Of a stretch of DNA of 13,353 nt, positions 6,614 through 13,353 are shown piece by piece (the first letter of the stretch is position 1; each line of letters opens with the position of its first letter). A model generated the notes under the pieces. It was not told the DNA's origin, made no database searches, and saw only the letters and a list, made by a program, of their open reading frames with translations. The translations under genes and the position numbers were made by a program. The stretch is from CAZXFH01 sp964640055 (GTDB lineage Bacteria; Fidelibacterota; UBA2242; JAFGTP01), in NCBI GenBank assembly GCA_964640055.1, contig CAZXFH010000067.1, positions 1-13,353 of the forward strand, given 5' to 3'.

Positions 6614-8176
6614 ATGCGTAAAAAAATTGCTTTAAAATCCCTTCTGATACCAATGGTATTCATAATTATTAGCAGTTCCGGTGTTAAAGCCGCTGATCAA
6701 TTCGATGATTTGGATCGCGATGTCCGGGAGGCAATGCAGACCTTTCAGGTTCCGGGACTGGCAGTAGGGATTCTGAAAGATAATCAAATCATATATAAAA
6801 AGGGGTATGGGGTTCAGTCAATAGAAAAGAAAAATCCTGTAGATACGAAAACTTCTTTCGCCATTGGTTCCATCTCCAAATCCACTGTAGTCCTCTGTCT
6901 CGCAAGGCTGTATGATAAAAGAGCGCTTCACTGGGACGACGCGGTCACCGATTATTTACCGGAATTTCAGATGTATGATCCCTGGGTCACCCGGGAGATC
7001 ACGGTTCGCGATCTGCTGACCCACCGTAGCGGTCTTCGCAGTGTTAGTGGCGGGACGATCTGGTATGGTTCGGACTATTCCCGTGAGGATGTAATTCACA
7101 AAATCCGCTATCTCATACCGGTCACCAGTTTCCGGAGTCAGTATGCCTATCAAAATATTATGTTTGTGGTAGCCGCCCGCATCATTCCGGCACTATCGGG
7201 AAGCAGTTGGGAAGAATATGTAAAAGAGCATTTCTTTCAGGCCTTGAATATGGACCGCACCACTGTTTCACTGTCAGAGTTGGAAAATTTATCCAATGTG
7301 GCCACTCCCCATGCTATTATAGAGGGTCGGTTACAAACGGTTCCCTACCGTAATTATGATAATATCGGACCGGCGGCGTCTGTGAACTCCTGCGTAGACG
7401 ATATGCTGAAATATATCCATTTATTACTGAATAAAGGACAATACCAGGGACACCAATACTATAGTCATGACCTAGCCCAGACCATGTGGACCCCCCAAAT
7501 GAATATCCCTGTATCGGAACCGGATACTGTGTTGACGCATACACGTTCTAATTTTAAAGCCTACGGACTGGGATGGTTTATCAAAGATTATCGGGGCCAA
7601 AAGCTGGTCTATCACTCTGGTGGGGTAGATGGTAACCGGGCGCTGGTGATGATGCTACCTGCCGAGAATCTGGGAATCGTAATCCTCACTAATCAGGAAG
7701 AATGGCGGATCTATTATGCCCTGGCATACCGTATTATTGATGAAATTCTGGGGTTTTCGGCCTTTAACTATCTTTCCGCTTACCAGCAACTGCGGGACCA
7801 AGCTCAAGCAGAGAAGGCTCACCGTCAGGAAGAACGCATGCAAAGTCAGCGCCAAAACACCCAACCCACACTGGCGCTGGATCGCTATGCTGGTATATAT
7901 AGGGATCGTATGTATGGTGATGTCAGGGTTAATTGTCAGGGAGATAGTCGCTTAATGCTCCAATTCTCGCATACCCCGGCCTTCCGGGCGGAGCTGGTTC
8001 ACTGGCATTATAACACCTTTCGTATCCTATGGCAGGATCCCCTGATTCCCGAAGGATTGATGACCTTTATCCTGAATGCAGAAGGCCAGATTGAAAGGCT
8101 TAAACTTGATCAACCTGATCTACTGGATGTGGATTTTGACGAACTGGAATTGATCCGTACCGCTAACTCAAATTAA
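6614..8176 (+). CDS. Exported serine hydrolase, class C beta-lactamase-like fold with DUF3471 domain
   Basis: This 520-aa protein has a signal peptide (MRKKIALKSLLIPMVFIIIS, cleavage near VKA|A, residue 26). The body (about 30-380) is the serine beta-lactamase/AmpC-like family: SxxK at Ser86-Ile-Ser-Lys89 (GSISKS), the Tyr179-Gln-Asn181 (YQN) second motif, LLTHRSGL (135-141), and the third motif His334-Ser-Gly336 (YHSGG). A Gln/Glu-rich linker (about 390-417) joins a C-terminal DUF3471-type beta domain (RYAGIYRDRMYGDVRV onward). Members include D-aminopeptidases, esterases and carboxypeptidase-like enzymes as well as lactamases, so antibiotic hydrolysis should not be assumed. It likely acts in the periplasm or outside the cell. 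No clear Shine-Dalgarno precedes the ATG; it follows the dehydrogenase by 14 bp and may depend on translation of it. No terminator is seen before the convergent gene. Confidence 0.88.
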   Translation: MRKKIALKSLLIPMVFIIISSSGVKAADQFDDLDRDVREAMQTFQVPGLAVGILKDNQIIYKKGYGVQSIEKKNPVDTKTSFAIGSISKSTVVLCLARLYDKRALHWDDAVTDYLPEFQMYDPWVTREITVRDLLTHRSGLRSVSGGTIWYGSDYSREDVIHKIRYLIPVTSFRSQYAYQNIMFVVAARIIPALSGSSWEEYVKEHFFQALNMDRTTVSLSELENLSNVATPHAIIEGRLQTVPYRNYDNIGPAASVNSCVDDMLKYIHLLLNKGQYQGHQYYSHDLAQTMWTPQMNIPVSEPDTVLTHTRSNFKAYGLGWFIKDYRGQKLVYHSGGVDGNRALVMMLPAENLGIVILTNQEEWRIYYALAYRIIDEILGFSAFNYLSAYQQLRDQAQAEKAHRQEERMQSQRQNTQPTLALDRYAGIYRDRMYGDVRVNCQGDSRLMLQFSHTPAFRAELVHWHYNTFRILWQDPLIPEGLMTFILNAEGQIERLKLDQPDLLDVDFDELELIRTANSN

Positions 8177-8232
8177 ATCATAACGGTTCCAAGATGACAT
8201 TTTTATCCGCAATATATAAAATTGTGCGTTAA

Positions 8233-9105
8233 TTAGCTCCGCAGACTCTCCGCAATCTGCCGGAGGTAGACGGGGGTGGTACCACAGCAGCCGCCGATCA
8301 CATCGATCCCAACTTCTTTTATCTTACCCATGTTCCGGGCGAAGTATCGGGCATCCTCTGGATATTCCAATCGCTTACCATGTTTTTCCGGGATTCCGGC
8401 GTTAGGCTGCACCATAGTTAACCCTTTTATAGTAGCGCTGATCTCCCGGGCGAGCGCAAGCATACGATCACTGCCCAGAGTACAATTGGCCCCAACAACC
8501 CGGGCCCCATTATCCTGTAATTTTTTAAGACCGGTTTCAACCCGGTTGCCCATTACAGTTGCAAAACCCGTCGGCTTTTCATCAAAGGTTAAGGTGGCAA
8601 AAATCGGCAGGTCGGAAACGCACTGCACTCCTCTAATAGCGGCCAGGGATTCATTGATATCGAACATTGTCTCAATAATAAAAAAATCGACCCCATTTTG
8701 GGAGAGCGCATCGGCTTGGGCTGCAAAATGATCTGTCATCTCCGCCGCACTTACCGTTCCAAAGGGTTTTAACATTTCTCCACTGGGACCGATATCACCT
8801 GCTACGTAAGCCAATGTCCCTGCCACTGATCGGGCGATTTTTACGGCCTGACAGTTAATTTCGGCAACGTGCTGATCAAGCCCGGCTTTTTTTAACTTAA
8901 GTGGTGATCCGCCAAAGGTATTGGTGGTGATCACATCGCAGCCGGAATCCAGATATGCCTGATGAATGTCACCGATCAATTCCGGTTTTTCCAGATTCCA
9001 AAACTCTGCCGTCTGATCGCTGGGTAACCCTTTCTGTATCAACATACTCCCCATGGCGCCGTCAAAGAGTAATCCGTCTTGATTGGTTTTAGTGATTACA
9101 TCCAT
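8233..9105 (-). CDS. Homocysteine S-methyltransferase domain protein (MetH N-terminal/BHMT-like)
   Basis: This is a 290-aa cytoplasmic zinc-dependent methyltransferase consisting of only the homocysteine-binding barrel. The three zinc cysteines are visible: Cys208 (GANCTLGS) and Cys273-Cys274 (GGCCGTTP). Other family marks are LLFDGAMGSMLI (12-23), TNTFGGSPLKL (61-71), AGDIGPSGEMLKPFG (102-116) and IIETMFDI (143-150). The spacing resembles the N-terminal domain of cobalamin-dependent methionine synthase, but the folate, cobalamin and activation domains are absent, so it either works with separate partners or uses another donor such as a betaine or S-methyl compound. AAAGGA (minus strand, 9112-9117) sits 6 nt before the ATG. 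It is the last gene of the operon, 24 bp after the peptidase gene. Homocysteine as acceptor is inferred from the family. Confidence 0.9.
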   Translation of the reverse strand: MDVITKTNQDGLLFDGAMGSMLIQKGLPSDQTAEFWNLEKPELIGDIHQAYLDSGCDVITTNTFGGSPLKLKKAGLDQHVAEINCQAVKIARSVAGTLAYVAGDIGPSGEMLKPFGTVSAAEMTDHFAAQADALSQNGVDFFIIETMFDINESLAAIRGVQCVSDLPIFATLTFDEKPTGFATVMGNRVETGLKKLQDNGARVVGANCTLGSDRMLALAREISATIKGLTMVQPNAGIPEKHGKRLEYPEDARYFARNMGKIKEVGIDVIGGCCGTTPVYLRQIAESLRS

Positions 9106-9129
9106 ATTAAATCCTTTTGGCCTAAATCT

Positions 9130-11133
9130 TTAATATAAGATAATATTGATCAGTTTAATTATATCTAAAATAGTTAAGGCGCCATCTTCATCCAGATCAC
9201 CGACCCAGTTTTGATAAGCGGTTGGTTGCTCGGCACTTAAAATAAAATTAACCATCAGAACAATATCCGTTACTGTGACATCGTCATCTGAAGACAGGTC
9301 ACCGGGTATCCCGGCGGAAGGAAAAGTAAAATCCGCGTAAACATAGTTCCCGTTTTCGGGGATTATCACCGGGGTTTGATCACATATTACCGTAAATCCA
9401 TGACTTAAATCTTCACCTTGCAGAAAATTAATTTGATTTTGGGCTTTCAACTCTTCCGCATCGTCATAATATAACACTTGTCCGTCAGAGGTAACTGAAA
9501 TCTCATCGATAACCAGGCCAAAGTAGTCACTATTGTCCCGAGAGCACCATCCCGGATCAGACCCAAAAGCAAACCGAATCTGTACGGTTTGATTTGCATA
9601 ATCACTCAGATCGAAAGTAGCTGTTTGCCAGGTTGCCTGATACCCGCCCCAACCGGGAATATAATCACCTTCGCCATGATAAGCCCAGGCATAACCATTA
9701 CTAAAATCATAGGCCGGTGTGCCGGTTAAAACCTGCCAGGTTTGAAACTCATCGGTGGAAATACGGACATTGGCCGCATCCCAGCCATCATAACTCTCAT
9801 AGCTCTCCGGTTCCTCAAGGGCATAGCGTAACATAAATGACAGCACACCTCCGTCACTTCCCAGAGAGATCGGCGGCGTATCTAAAAACATTAACCAGCC
9901 ATTATCATATCCGGGAATTTCCTCATCCGCACACCACCAGGATTTACCGGAATAGGCCTGCCAGGTTGAGGTATGCCAGAAAAAACGGCGATCCTTACAG
10001 CGCAGATAAACCTGATTGGTCTGAGGCTGATCTAGATAGGTGAGCCCATCGGTCAGATCCACCACCACATCAGTGGTCGGAAAAGGCAACTGGGTCAGTT
10101 TGCGTAACTGCCAGTTGAAGAACTTTTTTGTCCATTGGGACGTGGTATGGTCTCCAATCCCGAATTTGATATCTACGGCAGCCCGCACATCATAGTCCAA
10201 ATTAAAAGTCGCTACCAAGGCGGGAGTATACTCAATCCGATCAGCGGCATAGAAGGCATAGCCATGGCATAAGATGGTGGACTGCACAGCCGCATAACTC
10301 ATCCAAAAATAGCCCCCTTCACCGAAACTCGAGCCCCAGGAGTTTGATAATTTAAAGGCTCCTGTCCCGTCATTGGTGACTTTATTGTCATCAAAGCCAC
10401 AGATAGTGACTGCATGACCGCCTCTGATATCACCGGATACATCATTTAGGCAATAGACATTATCATAACTTTCAATATAGTCAAAATTAGGATAGACATT
10501 GATCCCAATGACAGCCGGAGTGCCATTTAATAACAAATTTTTAAGATCAGCGATACCATCATTGATTAAATCAAGCGCATAGGTCTCCTGAGTGCGAGAA
10601 TTTAGCCCCTGCCGATAGGATTGTTCGTCGGGAAGACTGGTATGGTCATATTGATCATAAGGCATATCAGACCACCGGGCACACCCCAGGTCAAATAATA
10701 ATTTAAAGGCATCGCTGATAAATGAACCGCCATCAATACCGCCATTGATATGATTGTAAACAAAGGCCGGACTGAATTGATGATCTGTCTGGGATAAGGG
10801 CCATTGATGCTCTTGCCATTCCTGGTAGGACTTGAAATAATACCCCACTGCCCAGGCGGTACATGATCCCTGCCCCCCCTGACTACGGATGGGCGGAAAT
10901 CCTGCTGACAGATCAACCGCTGATTTAGCCAGCATCTCAGGAATTATACCGCGTCCGGTTTTCACCCACGCAGGTAGCTCTCTTTCCGGTATACACCCCA
11001 ACCCAACGGTTTCACCATGCTTTAAAATGATAACATTTTGAGCAGGGATAGCATCAGTTGTTCCCGGGTTACGGCCGTACAGACAGCTTATTCCGAGCAG
11101 ACAAACAAACATAATTGGTCTAGCTAAATGCAT
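9130..11133 (-). CDS. Exported papain-like (C1) cysteine peptidase with jelly-roll-like region and C-terminal dockerin
   Basis: This is a 667-aa secreted protease. The signal peptide (about 1-20, MFVCLLGISCLYG core) is followed by only about 60 residues before the catalytic domain, with no recognisable long inhibitory propeptide. Catalytic residues are the oxyanion Gln85 and nucleophile Cys91 (RSQGGQGSCTAWA), His240 (RGGHAVTICGFDD) and Asn264 (LSNSWG). Residues about 300-385 are uncharacterised. About 386-560 is a beta-rich region, with the two ends resembling the immune-inhibitor-A/MAM-like folds found beside secreted peptidases (WQTATFDLSDYANQTVQIRF, GLVIDEISV). The C-terminus (611-667) is a dockerin: two calcium loops, DLSSDDDVTVTD and DLDEDGALTILD, each followed by a helix ending in IL. 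The Shine-Dalgarno AGGA is 10 nt upstream. It is the middle gene of the operon, 33 bp after the nuclease. Target and cohesin partner are unknown. Confidence 0.87.
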   Translation of the reverse strand: MHLARPIMFVCLLGISCLYGRNPGTTDAIPAQNVIILKHGETVGLGCIPERELPAWVKTGRGIIPEMLAKSAVDLSAGFPPIRSQGGQGSCTAWAVGYYFKSYQEWQEHQWPLSQTDHQFSPAFVYNHINGGIDGGSFISDAFKLLFDLGCARWSDMPYDQYDHTSLPDEQSYRQGLNSRTQETYALDLINDGIADLKNLLLNGTPAVIGINVYPNFDYIESYDNVYCLNDVSGDIRGGHAVTICGFDDNKVTNDGTGAFKLSNSWGSSFGEGGYFWMSYAAVQSTILCHGYAFYAADRIEYTPALVATFNLDYDVRAAVDIKFGIGDHTTSQWTKKFFNWQLRKLTQLPFPTTDVVVDLTDGLTYLDQPQTNQVYLRCKDRRFFWHTSTWQAYSGKSWWCADEEIPGYDNGWLMFLDTPPISLGSDGGVLSFMLRYALEEPESYESYDGWDAANVRISTDEFQTWQVLTGTPAYDFSNGYAWAYHGEGDYIPGWGGYQATWQTATFDLSDYANQTVQIRFAFGSDPGWCSRDNSDYFGLVIDEISVTSDGQVLYYDDAEELKAQNQINFLQGEDLSHGFTVICDQTPVIIPENGNYVYADFTFPSAGIPGDLSSDDDVTVTDIVLMVNFILSAEQPTAYQNWVGDLDEDGALTILDIIKLINIILY

Positions 11134-11166
11134 TAACTTGCTTTCCTTTCATGCCTTCAGAATCCA

Positions 11167-12498
11167 TTATCTGAGCAATATCATCTTACCATTGCGGCTA
11201 GTACGCTGATTTATGGTTAATTGATAAAAATAAACGCCACTATTGACCGGATTTCCATATTTATCTTGTCCGTACCACTTTATCTGATGGTATCCGGCCG
11301 CCAGCGGACGATTCATAAAGGTTTTAATTAACTTTCCCCGGAGATCATAAATTCTGATTTGAGCCTCACAGGCTTGTTTTAAAAAGAAGCAAAGATTAGT
11401 GCTGGGATTAAAGGGATTTGGAAAATTAGGTAGCAATTTGAAAGCATAATCAACGGCCGAGTCTTCAATTATTGCTGTAGTATCATTTTCTGTGAAGCGT
11501 AAGGTAAGATATACCGGCAGATGATCCGAGGCACTATATAAAGCATCTGCCAGCTCGGACGAAACCACACCATTGCCTCTATAATTGACAGCGTCGCCGA
11601 AATGATGACCGTCATTGCCGTAGGTTATATAGCTGTTATTTTGATAATTCAAATCATTGATTTCTTGGACCATGTTGCTGATTAATACAAAATCGAAGCG
11701 AGACCGTAGACCACTTGAATTGGGATACTGGGAAGCATAACGGGTACTATGGGTATGGATCTCGGCATAGCGGGAATCACTATACCATTCGCCTTCTCTA
11801 TCCAGGGGGTCATGGACCCGGCCCGTTGTGTCGTCCAGATCGTCGGTCAGTAACTGCCAGCCCGTTTCAGAAGCATTTAATATATTTAAATCGCCCGCCA
11901 CACAGAAAAAAGCATCGTCTGGCAGATCATCCAAATGCTCACGCAGCTTGCGGGCTGCGCTGGCACGGGCATTGATATCATCATTGATATTATCGGAAGT
12001 GTTGGCTTTTAAGTGTAAACCAAAAATAAAAAATGTGGTCTGGGTCGGCTTATGGACTATTTTTACCTTTAGTGCATCTCGTAAGTAACCGCCGGCTATT
12101 TCCACCAGAGTCGTTGAAGCAACAGTAAAAAGGCTATCTTTATAAAACACCCCAATATCCTGCCAGATATCCGGTCCCCAGTCCGCAACCTGGTCTATAA
12201 AGGCCACGGTATACTGATCGCGGTTATGATTCAATACCTGGGTTAGCATATTGGTCTCGGCATTATTTGCGCCCCACAGCTCCTGCATCACAATAATATC
12301 CGGGTCAATGGCCTCCATAATCAGTCGAAAATCATCCTCTCTCCCACTGTCCTGTGCCGGTTTCTCACCATAATTTTCTGAATTATAGCTCATCAGAATG
12401 ATGTCATGGGTATTTTGCTGGCCTCCATGAGCGGTAAAAGACCATGTTATAATGATAATCAGGATAATAACCAGGCGAGTATTTTTAATTATTTGCAT
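11167..12498 (-). CDS. Secreted endonuclease/exonuclease/phosphatase-family protein with T9SS sorting tail
   Basis: This 443-aa protein has an N-terminal hydrophobic signal (LVIILIIIITWSFTAHG) and an EEP (DNase I/sphingomyelinase-like) domain at about 32-336. The core residues are present: Asn39 (MSYNSEN), Glu73 (IIVMQEL), His162 (FGLHLKA), Asp203 and Asn205 (AGDLNIL), Asp269 (RFDFVLIS), and Asp325-His326 (SASDHLPVYL). It probably cleaves phosphodiesters (DNA, RNA or lipid head groups) outside the cell. Residues about 355-443 form a type A T9SS sorting domain: NFPNPFNPSTN, IRIYDLRGKLI, WYGQDKYGNPVNSGVYFYQL, ending in KMILLR. The frame opens at a GTG at 12501, but the adjacent ATG at 12498 is preferred; the only upstream match is a poorly spaced GAAG. 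It leads the three-gene minus-strand operon. The precise substrate cannot be read from sequence. Confidence 0.87.
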   Translation of the reverse strand: MQIIKNTRLVIILIIIITWSFTAHGGQQNTHDIILMSYNSENYGEKPAQDSGREDDFRLIMEAIDPDIIVMQELWGANNAETNMLTQVLNHNRDQYTVAFIDQVADWGPDIWQDIGVFYKDSLFTVASTTLVEIAGGYLRDALKVKIVHKPTQTTFFIFGLHLKANTSDNINDDINARASAARKLREHLDDLPDDAFFCVAGDLNILNASETGWQLLTDDLDDTTGRVHDPLDREGEWYSDSRYAEIHTHSTRYASQYPNSSGLRSRFDFVLISNMVQEINDLNYQNNSYITYGNDGHHFGDAVNYRGNGVVSSELADALYSASDHLPVYLTLRFTENDTTAIIEDSAVDYAFKLLPNFPNPFNPSTNLCFFLKQACEAQIRIYDLRGKLIKTFMNRPLAAGYHQIKWYGQDKYGNPVNSGVYFYQLTINQRTSRNGKMILLR

Positions 12499-12505
12499 CA
12501 CTTCG

Positions 12506-12517
12506 GTTCAGTTGAAC
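12506..12517. repeat. Short inverted repeat just upstream of the nuclease start
   Basis: GTTCA and TGAAC flank the dinucleotide GT, 8 bases from the ATG at 12498. It is small and may be chance, but it lies 18 bp from the larger inverted repeat at 12536-12559 in the same leader, overlapping the region where a ribosome would load. Confidence 0.3.
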
Positions 12518-12535
12518 GATATTATCAAATCGCTA

Positions 12536-12559
12536 GCCAGATCACACTCCTGATCTGGC
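12536..12559. repeat. Perfect 9-bp inverted repeat in the divergent intergenic region
   Basis: GCCAGATCA (12536-12544) and TGATCTGGC (12551-12559) are exact reverse complements around a 6-base spacer CACTCC. Neither strand has a T run after it, so it is not an intrinsic terminator. It lies immediately downstream of a minus-strand promoter candidate and would form the first hairpin of the nuclease-operon transcript, or an operator overlapping the transcription start. Confidence 0.75.
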
Positions 12560-12567
12560 AACGGTAT

Positions 12568-12596
12568 AATATATTGATTGCCATGCTTAATATCGA
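12568..12596 (-). promoter_or_regulatory. Promoter candidate for the nuclease-peptidase-methyltransferase operon
   Basis: On the minus strand TCGATA (12596-12591) and TATATT (12573-12568) are separated by 17 bp, matching 4/6 and 5/6 of the sigma70 hexamers. The predicted start near 12561 falls at the edge of the perfect inverted repeat. The leader to the ATG at 12498 would be about 62 nt. No other well-spaced pair was found on this strand within 12499-12660. Confidence 0.4.
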
Positions 12597-12650
12597 GATA
12601 AGTTTCCGGGTTACGGTCGGCGCGGTGACCCAGGCCACGCTTTTATTCCA

Positions 12651-12679
12651 TTGACATTTTAAAGCCTTTCCGTTAAAAT
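12651..12679 (+). promoter_or_regulatory. Near-consensus sigma70-type promoter for the methyltransferase gene
   Basis: TTGACA (12651-12656) is a perfect -35 hexamer and TAAAAT (12674-12679) matches 5/6 of the -10, with an ideal 17-bp spacer. Transcription would begin near 12686, about 26 nt before the ATG at 12712. This is the strongest promoter in the window. Confidence 0.7.
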
Positions 12680-12711
12680 CAGAGCAGCGCAGGGTCAACA
12701 AAATTTCAGAT

Positions 12712-13353
12712 ATGAGCACATCCTCCCAAACAAACCAAAAAACATCGAAACGTTATACAAAAACCTGGCAGAGCGTTGCCAAAGTAAAAAAATATGCTGA
12801 CAAACGCTATAGACATTTGGATCAACGTTTGATCAGTTATATCGAACAAGAAAAAGTGCATCGCATTCTGCATGACACCCTTTCAGTAGGAGACCTTGTC
12901 TTAGATCTCCCTACCGGTTACGGGCGCTTCACACCTTTATTGCGGCAGCATAAAGCCCGGATAACCTGTGCGGATCTGAACCTCTATGCCCTGCTCTACC
13001 ACCGCGAACAGTATCAAACGATAGAAGAACGAACAGTCACTGATATTACCTGCCTACCCTTTAAGAATGCACAATTTGATCTGGTATTTAATTTTCGTTT
13101 AATGCAACACCTTAAAACTACTGCACTGCGAATCAATGCTTTGCATGAAATGCAGCGGATATCCAAACAGTGGGCCTTGGTCAGTATGTATATCACTACG
13201 CCCCTCCATCATCTCAGCAAAAAAATTGCAGCCCATCCTCCCAGAATTATAATGATTACCGCCCCACAGTGGTTAAAAGAAATAAAGAGCGCCGGTTTTC
13301 AGCCAGTCAAAATTATACCAGTGGTCCCCTATTTACATGCCCATTATATTTTT
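12712..13353 (+). CDS. Class I SAM-dependent methyltransferase, 3' end beyond the window
   Basis: The open frame runs without a stop from the ATG at 12712 to the right edge, giving 214 residues; the C-terminus is outside. It shows the class I fold motifs: the SAM-binding loop LVLDLPTGYGRFTPLL (62-77), the acidic end of strand 2 (TCADLN, 85-90), the CLPFKNAQFDLVFNFRLMQHL block (114-134) and the later AGFQPVKI strand (194-201). The N-terminus (1-55) is basic and helical with no signal peptide, so the protein is cytoplasmic. An in-frame stop at 12652 and the near-consensus promoter at 12651-12679 support this start, although no good Shine-Dalgarno is present (AGGG at 12691 is too far). It is divergent from the nuclease operon. 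Substrate is unknown. Confidence 0.85.
   Translation, partial: MSTSSQTNQKTSKRYTKTWQSVAKVKKYADKRYRHLDQRLISYIEQEKVHRILHDTLSVGDLVLDLPTGYGRFTPLLRQHKARITCADLNLYALLYHREQYQTIEERTVTDITCLPFKNAQFDLVFNFRLMQHLKTTALRINALHEMQRISKQWALVSMYITTPLHHLSKKIAAHPPRIIMITAPQWLKEIKSAGFQPVKIIPVVPYLHAHYIF

Noticed and set aside
8177..8260. Search for a bidirectional terminator between the convergent hydrolase and homocysteine methyltransferase genes
   Set aside because: Only imperfect pairings (CGCAAT/ATTGTGCG with a bulge, CTCCG/CGGAG within the coding end) were seen, none with a T tract on the correct side.
10602..10916. A 104-codon open frame on the minus strand inside the peptidase gene
   Set aside because: It lies in another frame of a gene with intact catalytic motifs and shows no recognisable domain of its own. 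Similar shadows, such as 261-584 and 1165-1440, were dropped for the same reason.
11070..11133. Possible lipoprotein signal in the C1 peptidase (LLGISC)
   Set aside because: The residue three before the cysteine is Gly, not Leu/Val/Ile, and cleavage after SCLYG as an ordinary signal peptide fits as well, so lipidation is not supported.
11828..12088. Plus-strand open frames opposite the nuclease gene
   Set aside because: They are antisense to a coding region with all EEP catalytic residues and resemble no family; low-complexity Ser/Arg composition fits chance.

Overview
The 13.35 kb window is an ordinary-looking, gene-dense bacterial chromosome segment with nine complete protein genes and one cut by the right edge. 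I see no RNA genes, insertion sequences, prophage or CRISPR. Two features place the organism in or near the Fibrobacterota-Chlorobiota-Bacteroidota (FCB) group. One is a secreted nuclease ending in a type IX secretion (T9SS) sorting tail (NFPNPFNPSTN...GVYFYQL...KM). The other is a PorD-like (DUF4835) protein. Several genes have clear Shine-Dalgarno sequences (AGGAGGG, GAGGT, GGAG, AAAGGA), and the best promoter candidates look sigma70-like (TTGAnn, 17 bp, TAnnnT). Bacteroidota proper usually show neither. A deep-branching or candidate FCB phylum (Marinimicrobia, Calditrichota, KSB1 or similar) is therefore more likely than a true Bacteroidota; this is inference.

Layout: (1) 75-2280, plus strand: a short SerA-type phosphoglycerate dehydrogenase followed by a DUF1015 protein, closed by a clear intrinsic terminator at 2315-2348. 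(2) 2369-4471, minus strand: a flavin reductase-like flavoprotein, and upstream of it an exported LPP20-domain protein with its own promoter candidate. (3) 4712-5557, plus strand: the PorD-like protein, divergent from the LPP20 gene. (4) 5631-8176, plus strand: a glyoxylate reductase-type 2-hydroxyacid dehydrogenase and, 14 bp later, an exported serine beta-lactamase-like hydrolase with a C-terminal DUF3471 domain. (5) 8233-12498, minus strand: a compact three-gene operon read leftwards. It encodes an exported EEP-family nuclease/phosphatase with a T9SS tail, an exported papain-like (C1) peptidase with a C-terminal dockerin, and a cytoplasmic homocysteine S-methyltransferase domain. (6) 12712 to the right edge, plus strand: the start of a SAM-dependent methyltransferase behind a near-consensus promoter.

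Two themes run through the window. One is central metabolism (serine entry, 2-hydroxyacid reduction, methyl transfer to homocysteine). The other is the cell envelope and secretion (LPP20 protein, PorD-like factor, T9SS cargo nuclease, dockerin protease, periplasmic hydrolase). The most notable unexplained structure is a perfect 9-bp inverted repeat at 12536-12559. It lies at the predicted transcription start of the secreted nuclease/protease operon, where it could be an operator or a 5'-terminal mRNA hairpin. I did not find convincing evidence of a wholly new system; the best leads are this operon and the DUF1015 gene beside serA.
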